Shown: piece by piece, positions 8,691 through 16,674 of the stretch
How the letters are laid out: each line of letters opens with the position of its first letter
Numbering within the stretch: the first letter of the stretch is position 1
Source: Thermodesulfobacteriota bacterium
Lineage (GTDB): Bacteria > Desulfobacterota > BSN033 > UBA1163
Assembly (NCBI GenBank): GCA_030017685.1
Contig: JASEHH010000001.1
Coordinates: forward strand, 1 to 64,000
Direction of reading: 5' to 3'
DNA: 64,000 nucleotides
Made by a program: the position numbers and the translations under genes
The notes under the pieces: generated by a model
Seen by the model: the letters and a program-made list of their open reading frames with translations, nothing else
Database searches by the model: none
What the model was told of the DNA's origin: nothing

Positions 8691-10319
8691 TTAAAAGATA
8701 TTCGGTTCTTTGAATTCTCCGTAAACCTCTTTGAAGACCCTGGTCATCTCTCCCACGGTGGCATAGGCCTTACAGCATTCGAGAAGATAGGGCATCACAT
8801 TTCTTTCCGCTCTTGCGGCGCTTTCAAGATCTTTCAATAATTGGGTCACCTTTCGATTATCCCTCTCGCGCCTCACTTCTTGGGTTCGCCGGATCTGTTC
8901 CTCGGCAGAAGTTAGGCGGTATTCATGAAGGTCCACCTCCATCTCCTCGCCTTCGGTATATTTATTCACTCCAACTTTAATCAATTCGGCCTTCTGGACG
9001 CCCCTCTCGAATTCATAGGCCTGTCTTGCCACCTCTCTTTGAACATAGCCCGTTTCCACTGCCTTGGTCATTCCACCCATCTCATCGACCCGTTTCATCT
9101 CTTCCACGATCTTCTCTTCCATCTGCTTTGTCAGGGTTTCGATGAAATAGGAACCGGCTAAGGGATCAACCGTGTCGCGTATTCCCGTCTCCTCCATCAG
9201 AATCTGAAATGTCCTGAGAGAGAGAAGGGCTGCCCTCGGTGTGGGGATGGTATAGGCCTCATCAAAGGAGCAGAGCGCAGTGGTCTGGGCGCCGCCCAAC
9301 GCAGCGGCAAGCGCATAGTAAGCGCCACGGATGATATTGTTTTCAGGCTGGGCTTTCGTCATACCATATCCTCCGCCTCCGAAGATGCCGCGAAGAAGAA
9401 GAGACCGATTATCCTTTGCCCCGTAACGTTCTTTGAGATTTTTCGCCCAGAGTTTTCTTGCTGCCCGGAACTTCGTGACCTGTTCCCAGAGGTTACCAAA
9501 GACATTGAGATTGAAGGTAAATCCTCTGACGAAATCGTCGATTGAATGGCCTCGACGGAGAACCTCTTCGATATATGTGTTGGCAATCTGGAAGGCGTAG
9601 GCAATTTCCTGAGCGGGGGAACACCCTGATTCACGGATATGATATCCGCAGATGCTGACCGGATTCGTCCGGGGAAGCTCCTTCATCGAATATTCGATCG
9701 TGTCACCGATCAGACGAACCGAAGGCTTCACCGGAAAGATCCAGGCTCCCCGGCCAATCATTTCTTTAAGGATATCGTTTTGAGGGGTCGCGCTCACCCG
9801 ATCCTTTTTAAATCCAGACTTTTCGGCCGTCGCCTGAAACATGGCGAGCATAATACTTGCCACGGCATTGATCGTGAGTCCCACACCAATCCGGTCGAGG
9901 GGGATTTCCCGAAAGGCCACCTCAAAATCTCTCAGGGAATCAACAGCCATACCGACTCTTCCGACTTCTCCTTCGGCCAATGGATCATCGGAATCGAGAC
10001 CCATCTGGGTGGGAAGGTCGAAGGCGACATTGAGGCCGGTCTGCCCATGGGAGATCATCAGTTTGAAGCGTTCATTGGTCTCTTCTGGAGTCCCGAAACC
10101 CGTATACTGGCGGGTTGTCCATTCCCGGCTCCGATACCCCTGCGGATGAATCCCTCTGGTAAAGGGATATTCACCGGGATGGGCCAAATCCTTCTCAGGA
10201 TCGAAGCCGACCTCCTCCATATCCTTCTGGGTATAGACCGGTTTGATATGGATGCCCGACTGGAGAATCACATCAAGTATTTCATCTTTATCGTTTTTGA
10301 TATACCTGGCGACACCCAT
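8691..10319 (-). CDS. Methylmalonyl-CoA-type mutase, catalytic subunit
   Basis: A 542-residue acyl-CoA mutase large subunit (TIM-barrel substrate domain without the B12 domain). RQYTGFGTPEETN contains Tyr72 and PSVRLIGD contains Arg202, matching the tyrosine and arginine that bind the methylmalonyl carboxylate in known mutases; isobutyryl- and 2-hydroxyisobutyryl-CoA mutases change these positions. The conserved His is in CGYHIRESG (about 227). GGAG precedes the ATG at 10319. The enzyme rearranges a carbon skeleton with adenosylcobalamin supplied by the separate subunit encoded at 10872. Specificity for methylmalonyl-CoA is inferred from these residues and is not certain. Confidence 0.85.
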   Translation of the reverse strand: MGVARYIKNDKDEILDVILQSGIHIKPVYTQKDMEEVGFDPEKDLAHPGEYPFTRGIHPQGYRSREWTTRQYTGFGTPEETNERFKLMISHGQTGLNVAFDLPTQMGLDSDDPLAEGEVGRVGMAVDSLRDFEVAFREIPLDRIGVGLTINAVASIMLAMFQATAEKSGFKKDRVSATPQNDILKEMIGRGAWIFPVKPSVRLIGDTIEYSMKELPRTNPVSICGYHIRESGCSPAQEIAYAFQIANTYIEEVLRRGHSIDDFVRGFTFNLNVFGNLWEQVTKFRAARKLWAKNLKERYGAKDNRSLLLRGIFGGGGYGMTKAQPENNIIRGAYYALAAALGGAQTTALCSFDEAYTIPTPRAALLSLRTFQILMEETGIRDTVDPLAGSYFIETLTKQMEEKIVEEMKRVDEMGGMTKAVETGYVQREVARQAYEFERGVQKAELIKVGVNKYTEGEEMEVDLHEYRLTSAEEQIRRTQEVRRERDNRKVTQLLKDLESAARAERNVMPYLLECCKAYATVGEMTRVFKEVYGEFKEPNIF

Positions 10320-10360
10320 AAAAGACTCCGTACTTGAAAAACGGTTCAAGGATCGCTCCG

Positions 10361-10844
10361 CTTGAGGAGCGTTTCACTCGAGGCAAAAGCCTCATTTTCT
10401 GCTCCTTAAGGAGTTTATCAGTCCGTGTAATTTCCGATCAATGATTTCGGCCTGATCTCTGATCTCCATAGATTCTTTCTCTTTAAAAAGCTTTCTACGT
10501 TTCAATATCTCCGTTAATGTAAGAACTTCGAAAAGTGATCCTTCTGCAATATATAGATATTGAATAAACTCTTTCTTATATTGTCTACCTTTTCCCTCAG
10601 CGATATTCTGCGGGATGCTCGAGACGGCTGCCTCCATTTGGCAAACAACTCTCGAATATTTATTGGGTGGAAAAGAATCCACAATGTTGAGAACATAATC
10701 GGCGAAGTCAACAGCAAGATGCCAAACTTCAAGTTTCTCAAAAGGGAATATGAATTCACTGTTCATTAATCTTCACCCTCTATCCTTAAATGAAATGATC
10801 CTCAGGGCCCCAAGAGCCGCTCCTAAAGTGAAACGCTCCTCAAG
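10361..10844. repeat. 18-bp perfect inverted repeat bracketing a four-helix-bundle gene
   Basis: The 18 bases at 10361-10378 (CTTGAGGAGCGTTTCACT) occur as the exact reverse complement at 10827-10844. Between them lies only the four-helix-bundle gene. Further small palindromes (CTCCTTAAGGAG at 10402-10413, GGGAACGAAGTTCCC just outside the right copy) accompany the ends. The block separates the two mutase subunit genes and looks inserted; no transposase is present. Confidence 0.75.
10392..10766 (-). CDS. Four-helix-bundle (23S rRNA intervening-sequence type) protein
   Basis: A 124-residue protein with the family signature: FEKLEVWHLAVDFAD at the N-terminus, AAVSSIPQNIAEGKGR in the middle and EFIQYLYIAEGSLFEVLT after it. 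Such proteins are encoded in 23S rRNA intervening sequences and as stand-alone genes; the related Avd acts in diversity-generating retroelements. Their molecular role is largely unknown, RNA or nucleic-acid binding being the usual proposal. Here the gene has the operon's orientation and sits between the B12 and catalytic subunit genes of the mutase, enclosed by an 18-bp inverted repeat, which suggests it is a passenger. Confidence 0.85.
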   Translation of the reverse strand: MNSEFIFPFEKLEVWHLAVDFADYVLNIVDSFPPNKYSRVVCQMEAAVSSIPQNIAEGKGRQYKKEFIQYLYIAEGSLFEVLTLTEILKRRKLFKEKESMEIRDQAEIIDRKLHGLINSLRSRK

Positions 10845-10871
10845 GGAACGAAGTTCCCGCTCCTCTATCCT

Positions 10872-11270
10872 CTATCTGCTTTTGAGATGTTCCTTAATCC
10901 ACTTAATCGATTCGTCAAAAGGAGTGCCTCCGGGGAAAACCCCCTCGATCCCCATCTTTTGCAAGAGGGGGATATCCCTTGTGGGAATGACACCGCCGAC
11001 CACGACGGTGGTGTCCTCGAATCCCTTTTCCTTCATCTTCTTCATTAATTTTTCACAGATGGGCAGATGGGCACCTGACATGATGGATAAGCCGATGACA
11101 TCCACATCCTCCTGGAGGGCGGTTTGGATGATCTGATCAACCGTTTGATGAAGACCAGTATAGATTATCTCCATTCCGGCATCCCGAAGGGCCTGAGCGA
11201 CCACTTTCGCTCCTCGATCATGACCGTCCAAACCAGGTTTAGCCACAAGGATGCGAATTATTTTATCCAC
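10872..11270 (-). CDS. Cobalamin-binding subunit of acyl-CoA mutase
   Basis: A 132-residue B12-binding domain protein. The base-off/His-on motif DxHxxG is seen as DGHDRG at residues 15-20, followed by the VDVIGLS and GGVIPTRDIPLL segments of the Rossmann-like cobalamin fold. It should form the mutase together with the catalytic subunit encoded at 8691. The two genes are separated by about 550 bp carrying the four-helix-bundle insert. The gene lies 46 bp downstream of the GntR regulator gene. Confidence 0.9.
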   Translation of the reverse strand: MDKIIRILVAKPGLDGHDRGAKVVAQALRDAGMEIIYTGLHQTVDQIIQTALQEDVDVIGLSIMSGAHLPICEKLMKKMKEKGFEDTTVVVGGVIPTRDIPLLQKMGIEGVFPGGTPFDESIKWIKEHLKSR

Positions 11271-11282
11271 TTTATCTCCTCG

Positions 11283-11317
11283 ATCTACGATCTACCATCT
11301 ACAATCTGAAATCTAAC
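11283..11317. repeat. Five heptads of ATCTAC type
   Basis: Five exact seven-base units (ATCTACG, ATCTACC, ATCTACA, ATCTGAA, ATCTAAC) fill the gap between the B12-subunit gene and the GntR gene and reach the GntR stop codon. Confidence 0.65.
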
Positions 11318-12003
11318 TATGGAACCATTCTTCCTTCAGTGATCTCTTTGAGAACGATTTCCATTCCCTTTTCAAGATGGGTTCGGACAAGACTCTCCAC
11401 AAGCCGGGGGTTATTTTTCTTCATCGCTTCGATCATCTGACGATGGTCTGCAATAGAAGTCTTAAAACCGTTGGGTGTATGGAGCAGGGCAGAACGGTAA
11501 CGGTAAAAATAGTCGCGATAGCCATTGATCATTTCGATCAATTTTTTGCTCTTGCAGGATTTATAAAGGAGGTCATGAAATTCCGTATAGAGCTGAACCG
11601 CCTTCTCATCCTCTCCTTTTTTCAGGGCCTTCTCCGATTCATCCGCCTTTTCTTCGAGGGCCGCGATTTTGTCGGGCGTAATGTGTGTGGCAGCCAGATA
11701 AGCGGCATAGCTTTCAAGAGCAATCCGAATGCCGAAGATTTCTTCCACATCCTCATTTGTGAATTCCCTGACGGCAAACCCTCCCTTTGGAAGCCGTGAG
11801 ACGAGATCGTCTCGTTCCAGTTTGTGAAAGGCCTCTCTGACAGGGGTGCGACTGATCCCTATCTGGTTGGCCAGCGTTTCTTCAATCAGCCGTTGCTTAG
11901 CCTTTAATTTTCCGTGAAGAATGGATTTCTTTAAAGAATCATAGACCACTTCTCGAAGAGGTTTCCTCTTCCCTATCTTTATTGCTCCAAATATGTTTTC
12001 CAT
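11317..12003 (-). CDS. GntR-family (FCD) transcriptional regulator
   Basis: A 228-residue regulator with an N-terminal winged helix (about residues 14-75, including ISRTPVREAFHKLERD) and an all-helical FCD ligand domain (VEEIFGIRIALE..., then the metal/ligand histidines in TEFHDLLY and SIADHRQMIEA). FCD regulators usually sense organic acids or acyl-CoA and repress a neighbouring catabolic operon. AGGAGG precedes the ATG. It is the first gene of the minus-strand operon running to hyuB, so it probably controls that operon. A GTATAC core at 12029-12034 upstream may be its operator, but the palindrome does not extend further. Confidence 0.85.
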   Translation of the reverse strand: MENIFGAIKIGKRKPLREVVYDSLKKSILHGKLKAKQRLIEETLANQIGISRTPVREAFHKLERDDLVSRLPKGGFAVREFTNEDVEEIFGIRIALESYAAYLAATHITPDKIAALEEKADESEKALKKGEDEKAVQLYTEFHDLLYKSCKSKKLIEMINGYRDYFYRYRSALLHTPNGFKTSIADHRQMIEAMKKNNPRLVESLVRTHLEKGMEIVLKEITEGRMVP

Positions 12004-12159
12004 GGGGTCCTCCTTGCTGGTCGGTTCTGTATACTGTATCCAATCCTAACTTTTTATACGCTAAGGGTGTGAGGTTGTCAAGATTTATTTGGGAGATTTT
12101 CTGAAAACCCTGGAAATCTCTGTCATCGGTTTTGAAATCTGAGTAAATAAGAGGTTGGA

Positions 12160-12849
12160 TTAGTTTTTCAAAGCTCTCTTTGGCAACTTTCTTCTCCATC
12201 GGATGAAGCATTGGGGCCTGATCCTCGATCTGAGGATATGGCCGGCGAGATCGTATATTTTTGGGGACCGATCGATGATGGCGGTATCGGTTGTTGCAAC
12301 GATTCCTGAGAATCCAATCAGTATCTTCTCCGGAACTTTCATCGTCCGTGCATCACCTGGGATGCCTTCTATTTTCAACCGGTTACTTATCTCCTGGGCC
12401 AATTCTCCACTCCTGCTTATGGGGGAATCAAAAAGAAAGAGGGTATGTCTGGGCCTTCCTCTCTTGAGGGCGTTGAAGATCAGTAAGAGCGCCTCTTCTG
12501 TCTTTTGTGACTTCCTGTAGTTTCCGGATAGGCCGGAGATATCGCGTATGAAACCATCATCCCCGAGTATGAGGGGCAGGCCGGAGAGACCGGCTTCAAG
12601 GGTAATGACCAAATTATAGCCATCGATGGCCAGGTCTCTGCCTCGAATTTGGTAAAAAGGGATTCTCCTTCCCTTCCTCCATTTTGAATCCTCGTCAGAG
12701 AAGACGCCCCGATGGAGGAGGTGACGCTCATCTGCGTTGAGTTGATATCGATTTCCTACCAGTTCCAATGCCGCTTTTCTTGGAAATCCTCGGTTAAGAA
12801 GGTAACGAAAATCCTCGGCAGCATTTTGAAGGGATTTGCTCTCTGCCAT
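12160..12849 (-). CDS. DUF434-family protein
   Basis: A 229-residue conserved protein of unknown function. The N-terminal third is helical (DFRYLLNRGFPRKAALELVGNRYQL). The rest contains the conserved stretch IDGYNLVITLEAGLSGLPLILGDDGFIRD and, later, LFLFDSPISRSGELA. The acidic, Asp-rich core (IDGYN, DDGFIRD, FDSP) resembles a PIN/NYN-type nuclease fold, but that is a guess. It is divergent from the seleno-glutaredoxin gene, with about 120 bp between the starts. Confidence 0.65.
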   Translation of the reverse strand: MAESKSLQNAAEDFRYLLNRGFPRKAALELVGNRYQLNADERHLLHRGVFSDEDSKWRKGRRIPFYQIRGRDLAIDGYNLVITLEAGLSGLPLILGDDGFIRDISGLSGNYRKSQKTEEALLLIFNALKRGRPRHTLFLFDSPISRSGELAQEISNRLKIEGIPGDARTMKVPEKILIGFSGIVATTDTAIIDRSPKIYDLAGHILRSRIRPQCFIRWRRKLPKRALKN

Positions 12850-12893
12850 AATTGAACATTATAGCCCAATTGTAGGAAAGAAAAAAACACTCA

Positions 12894-12923
12894 TTGACAA
12901 TTGAAATGGGACGGATGTAATAA
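12894..12923 (+). promoter_or_regulatory. Sigma-70-type promoter of the seleno-glutaredoxin gene
   Basis: TTGACA at 12894-12899 and TAATAA at 12918-12923, 18 bp apart, about 50 bp upstream of the ATG at 12973. Confidence 0.5.
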
Positions 12924-12972
12924 TAAAAGAGGGTTTTTCCCAGCTGAATATTACCTGAGAAAGGAGGATATG

Positions 12973-13233
12973 ATGGCGGCAGAAGAGATTAAGATTTATT
13001 CGACACCGACCTGACCTTACTGTAGGATGGCGAAAGAGTTTCTTTCGCAGAAGGGCTACGCTTTTACCGAATACGATGTGACCAAGGATCGAGCGGCTTT
13101 AGATGAGATGGTGAAAATATCGGGCGCTCGAAGTGTCCCCGTGATCGCTGCCTGCAATGAGGTGATGGTCGGGTTTGAAAAAAATCGCATTGAGCAGATG
13201 CTCAGTTGTATCAAACAGAGAAGCGAAGTCTAA
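12973..13233 (+). CDS. Selenocysteine-containing glutaredoxin
   Basis: Read through the in-frame TGA at 13012-13014, the frame encodes an 86-residue glutaredoxin whose active site is Sec-Pro-Tyr-Cys instead of Cys-Pro-Tyr-Cys: IKIYSTPT, Sec, PYCRMAKEFL, then the cis-proline motif RSVPVIAAC and GFEKNRIEQML. AGGAGG at 12962-12967 places the start at ATG 12973; a plain reading would begin at 13027 and lose the active site. A perfect 7-bp stem (13030-13036 with 13042-13048) with an AGUUU loop lies about 15 bases after the TGA, as expected for a bacterial SECIS element. It should reduce disulfides or glutathione adducts. Seleno-glutaredoxins are known in some anaerobes. Confidence 0.9.
13030..13048 (+). 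promoter_or_regulatory. Candidate bacterial SECIS hairpin
   Basis: GCGAAAG (13030-13036) pairs exactly with CTTTCGC (13042-13048). The five-base loop contains a G near its 5' side. Distance and shape fit SelB recognition inside the coding region just after UGA. Confidence 0.7.
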
Positions 13234-13241
13234 AAAAAGAA

Positions 13242-13316
13242 TTAGGTTAAGGTTGAGGTCAAGGTTAAGATTTATATCAATAAGTCTCAACCTAAGCCTT
13301 AACCTGAACCTTAATC
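13242..13316. repeat. Inverted hexad array between convergent genes
   Basis: The left arm is in six-base register (TTAGGT, TAAGGT, TGAGGT, CAAGGT, TAAGAT at 13242-13271). The right arm (about 13287-13316) carries the complementary units AACCT with the same spacing. The right arm forms the last codons of uvrA. It may act as a two-way terminator hairpin, though no T-run is present. Confidence 0.65.
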
Positions 13317-16066
13317 TTGTTGAGGCGTTGCCTTAAAAACTGTGCGGTAAAGGATTGTTTCGAGGCTATGATGGTTTCGAGGTCTCCCTCTACGACAATC
13401 CTACCTCCTTCTTCACCGCCTTCCGGTCCCAAATCGATGATATAGTCCGCACATCGAATCAAGTCAAGGTTGTGCTCGATCACGATGAGAGAATGGCCAT
13501 TGGAGAGGAGTTTTTCGAAGGTTTTCAGGAGAAGTTCAATATCAGCCATATGGAGTCCTGTTGTCGGCTCATCGAAGATAAAGAGATCCCTTCCCGGGTG
13601 GACCTGGCCGATGTGTTGAGCAAGTTTTAATCGCTGGGATTCCCCTCCGCTTAATGTATTGGTAGATTGACCCAGGGTGAGATAACCCAATCCAACCTCC
13701 TTCAGAATCTGAAGTTTTACGATGATCTTCTGATGGCCTTTAAAGAAGGTAAGAGCTTCTTCAACGGTCATGTTCAACACTTCTGAGATGTTGAGGTCCT
13801 GATAACGAATCTTTAAGACCTCAGGGCGAAACCTTTTTCCATCACACGCCTCACAGGTAATGATCACATCCTCTAAAAATTGCATATCCAGAACCTGAAG
13901 CCCAGCTCCCTGGCAGGCTTCGCATCGGCCTCCTTCGGTATTGAAGGAGAAATGGCGGGGCTTAAATCCATTTCTTTTAGCCTCTCGAGTTCGGGCAAAA
14001 AGGTCCCGGATATCGCCGAAGACCTTGATGTAGGTAGCGGCATTTGATCGGAGGCTTTTACCAATCGGGGATTGATTGACCAAAACGAGGTCATTAATTT
14101 GATCTAACCCTTCGATGGAATCAAAAGAACCTTTTTCAAACTCAGAATTTTCATTCCTTTTGGCTCCGGCATAGAGGATGTTATGGACCAGAGTGGTCTT
14201 TCCTGCACCGGACACGCCTGTGATGCAGACCATCAACCCAAGGGGAATACGGACATCAATTTCTTTAAGATTATGCTGGCGGGCATTGCGGATGGTCACC
14301 CACCCCGCAGGTGTCCTGTGCGATTTAATCGGAAGAAAAGGGATTCCATCCCTCAGGTATCGGGCAGTGATGGAGTCCTCTTTTTTTATAAGGGACTCGA
14401 GATCTCCTTCAAAAATGACATGGCCTCCCTCTCTTCCTGCTCCGGGACCGAGATCGATGATCGAATCGGCAGCCCGAATCATATCCGGATCGTGCTCCAC
14501 CACGACAATGGTATTGCCACGGTTTCGTAAATAAAAAAGTGTCCTGAGGAGTCGGTCTGTATCTCTGGCATGGAGGCCAATGCTCGGTTCATCGAGAACG
14601 TAGAGCGTGTCAGTCAGGGATGAGCCCAGGGCCCTGGCCAGGGTAATGCGCTGGTATTCACCGCTCGAAAGGGTACGGGTTTGTCGGGAAAGAGAAAGAT
14701 ATCCCAATCCGACATCGACTATGAAACCGAGGCGATCGTTGATCTCCTTGAGAAGGCGTTCTGCCACCTGTCGCTGAAAATCTTTTAGGGGGATGTTTTT
14801 GAAGAATTCCTGAAGTTCGGAGACAGACATTTCGCTGAGCTGGCAGATATGTTTTCCAGCCAGACGGACATAGAGCGCTTCTTCTTTGAGCCGGGACTCA
14901 TGACAGGCGGGGCAGGGGGTATAGGCCCGGTATTTGCTGAGAAAGACCCGGTAATGGACTTTATATCGTTTTCCCTCCATCCAATCGAAGAATCCCTTCA
15001 GACCTATGAATTCCCCTTTTCCATTGAGAAGGATCTCTTTCTGGTGGGATTCGAGTTCCTCAAAAGGCTTCTGAATTGAAATACGATGCCTGCGGCAGGC
15101 TTTCCACAGATACTCGTAAAGGTCCTCATAGGCAGGTGTGTTCCAGGGAGCAAAAGGTTTCTCTTTCAAAGTTTTTTTGGGGTCGGGGATAACCTTCTGC
15201 CAATCGATCCCAATAACCCTACCAAAACCCTGACAGGTTGGGCAGGCTCCGACCGGACTGTTAAAGGAGAAGAAGAGGGGGGCCGGTTCTGAAAATGTTT
15301 TTCCGCAACGATTGCAGGAATGGCTGCGGTTAAAGGTCATCCTCTTTCCGTCTTCTCCGATGACTTCAACTTTTCCGCCTCCTGCATGGAATCCACTCTG
15401 GATGGCTTCGGTGAGCCTCGATCTATTCTTTTCCTCGGATGACAAACGATCGATGAGCAGAAGAAATTGCCGTCGATTTTGGAGAAAGGAAGGAGGAAGG
15501 GTTGTAAGGTCGAGCACCTCTCCTCCTTCCCAGATTCGATAATATCCATTTTGAATCAGTTCTTTTATCTTGGCGTCTGCCTTTTCTTCTCGGGCCAATG
15601 AGACCGGACTAAGAATAGACACTTTCTTTTTAAGATATTCGCTCAGCAGGACTTCAGAAACGGTTTCAACCGTATCTCCCGAAACCTTTATCTGGCACTG
15701 TGGACAGAAAACTTCTCCAATCTTGGCGAAAAGAAGCCTTAAGTAGTCGTAAATCTCGGAGGCTGTCCCCACGGTGGATCGTGCATTCTTCACTGTGTTT
15801 TTCTGCTCAATGGCAATGGCAGGAGGGATCCCGTGAATAGCCTCCACATCGGGCCGGTCCATCTTTTCGAGGAACTGCCGGGCATAGGTGGACAGGGATT
15901 CGATATAACGCCTCTGACCTTCTGCAAAAAGAGTATCGAAGGCCAGAGTTGATTTCCCCGAGCCGGATACACCGGTTATGACCGTGATTTTGCCTCTCGG
16001 TACCCTGCAGGAAATGTTTTTGAGGTTATGAGATCTTGCGCCAATGATCTCGATGAACTTTTGCAT
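13292..16066 (-). CDS. uvrA: Excinuclease ABC subunit A
   Basis: About 924 residues, the usual UvrA length. Two ABC ATPase halves: Walker A GVSGSGKSTLAFDTLF near the N-terminus and GVSGAGKTTLVHNILY in the second half; Walker B/signature LDEPSIGLH and FDEPTTGLH. The zinc modules show CPQC, CNRCGKTF with CPTCQGFG, and CEACQGAG with CEACDGKRF. The first signature reads LSSGEYQR instead of LSGGE. UvrA recognises DNA lesions for nucleotide excision repair with UvrB. The start is taken at ATG 16066; an alternative GTG is at 16093, and neither has a good ribosome-binding site. The C-terminal tail KIKVQVKA is encoded by the hexad array. Confidence 0.92.
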   Translation of the reverse strand: MQKFIEIIGARSHNLKNISCRVPRGKITVITGVSGSGKSTLAFDTLFAEGQRRYIESLSTYARQFLEKMDRPDVEAIHGIPPAIAIEQKNTVKNARSTVGTASEIYDYLRLLFAKIGEVFCPQCQIKVSGDTVETVSEVLLSEYLKKKVSILSPVSLAREEKADAKIKELIQNGYYRIWEGGEVLDLTTLPPSFLQNRRQFLLLIDRLSSEEKNRSRLTEAIQSGFHAGGGKVEVIGEDGKRMTFNRSHSCNRCGKTFSEPAPLFFSFNSPVGACPTCQGFGRVIGIDWQKVIPDPKKTLKEKPFAPWNTPAYEDLYEYLWKACRRHRISIQKPFEELESHQKEILLNGKGEFIGLKGFFDWMEGKRYKVHYRVFLSKYRAYTPCPACHESRLKEEALYVRLAGKHICQLSEMSVSELQEFFKNIPLKDFQRQVAERLLKEINDRLGFIVDVGLGYLSLSRQTRTLSSGEYQRITLARALGSSLTDTLYVLDEPSIGLHARDTDRLLRTLFYLRNRGNTIVVVEHDPDMIRAADSIIDLGPGAGREGGHVIFEGDLESLIKKEDSITARYLRDGIPFLPIKSHRTPAGWVTIRNARQHNLKEIDVRIPLGLMVCITGVSGAGKTTLVHNILYAGAKRNENSEFEKGSFDSIEGLDQINDLVLVNQSPIGKSLRSNAATYIKVFGDIRDLFARTREAKRNGFKPRHFSFNTEGGRCEACQGAGLQVLDMQFLEDVIITCEACDGKRFRPEVLKIRYQDLNISEVLNMTVEEALTFFKGHQKIIVKLQILKEVGLGYLTLGQSTNTLSGGESQRLKLAQHIGQVHPGRDLFIFDEPTTGLHMADIELLLKTFEKLLSNGHSLIVIEHNLDLIRCADYIIDLGPEGGEEGGRIVVEGDLETIIASKQSFTAQFLRQRLNKIKVQVKA

Positions 16067-16195
16067 CACATCATTATAATATAGGCTCTTCACGTAAGCG
16101 AGTGTGCCATTTTCGCTTTTTTTCTCCTCTTAAAGACCCTCCCCACCTCCCTCCTTCAACAGGCTCAGGATGGTAAGCATCCCGAACCATTTGCC

Positions 16196-16220
16196 AAAGG
16201 GAGGAGAAATACTTCCCCCT
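16196..16220. repeat. 25-bp direct repeat, copy 1 (left side of cassette island 1)
   Basis: Starts AAAGGGAGGAGAAATAC and ends TTCCCCCT; identical over 25 bases to 59214-59238 on the left side of cassette island 2. Confidence 0.85.
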
Positions 16221-16267
16221 ATATCGAATAAATGCCTGTAATTCAATAGGATTTAGCTAAAAATACC

Positions 16268-16296
16268 TTGACACTTTCCTCCCACATGCATATAAT
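16268..16296 (+). promoter_or_regulatory. Consensus sigma-70 promoter, candidate cassette promoter Pc of island 1
   Basis: TTGACA at 16268-16273, a 17-bp spacer, and TATAAT at 16291-16296: both hexamers are perfect. It points into the first cassette and ends 33 bp before the GTT boundary. Confidence 0.75.
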
Positions 16297-16328
16297 TCCT
16301 CCATCTATAGAATAAACTTAAAAAATAA

Positions 16329-16335
16329 TGTTCGG
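16329..16335 (+). other. Cassette boundary (attI-like) GTTCGGC
   Basis: A GTT-type heptamer 33 bp after the -10 box. Its exact complement GCCGAAC ends the first cassette at 16675-16681, as integron recombination requires. A full attI cannot be defined without the integrase. Confidence 0.6.
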
Positions 16336-16379
16336 CTTGAATCGGTGTCGCAACCTGAACTCAGAAAGGAGGGAGAAGC

Positions 16380-16664
16380 ATGAAGATCAAGAATATCAAC
16401 GGAACGTCCCAGACCACGTGCGTTTGCGGTTCATGGCTGAAACATTGGGAGAAGTTCAGCGGCCAGACGGCCACCTATTGTCCTGTCACTGGATGCTTGA
16501 AGAAAGACTTGGTGGGTGCTCACGTCCAGAAAGCCAACGGCTCCGACGACAAGTGGTATATCTACCCGCTTTGCAACGCTCACAACCAAAGCACGGGTGT
16601 ACTGGAGGTCTCCGATTCCTACAAACTCGTTTCGGCAAACAAGAAGGAAACGTGCGAAAAGTAG
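16380..16664 (+). CDS. Cys/His-rich HNH-like small protein (cassette gene)
   Basis: A 94-residue protein with paired metal-ligand candidates: CVCGSW, then CPVTGC, GAHV and PLCNAHN. The layout resembles a treble-clef HNH-type zinc site (two Cys pairs with His residues), though the catalytic histidine cannot be assigned. I have seen conserved hypothetical proteins of this type, but no function is known. AAAGGAGGG precedes the ATG. The gene occupies the first cassette of island 1, between the GTT boundary at 16329 and its own attC at 16675, and would be expressed from the consensus promoter at 16268. Confidence 0.7.
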   Translation: MKIKNINGTSQTTCVCGSWLKHWEKFSGQTATYCPVTGCLKKDLVGAHVQKANGSDDKWYIYPLCNAHNQSTGVLEVSDSYKLVSANKKETCEK

Positions 16665-16674
16665 ATAAAGAGGA

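Noticed and set aside
12024-12041. Full palindromic GntR operator.
   Set aside because: Only the six-base core GTATAC is symmetric; the flanks do not match.
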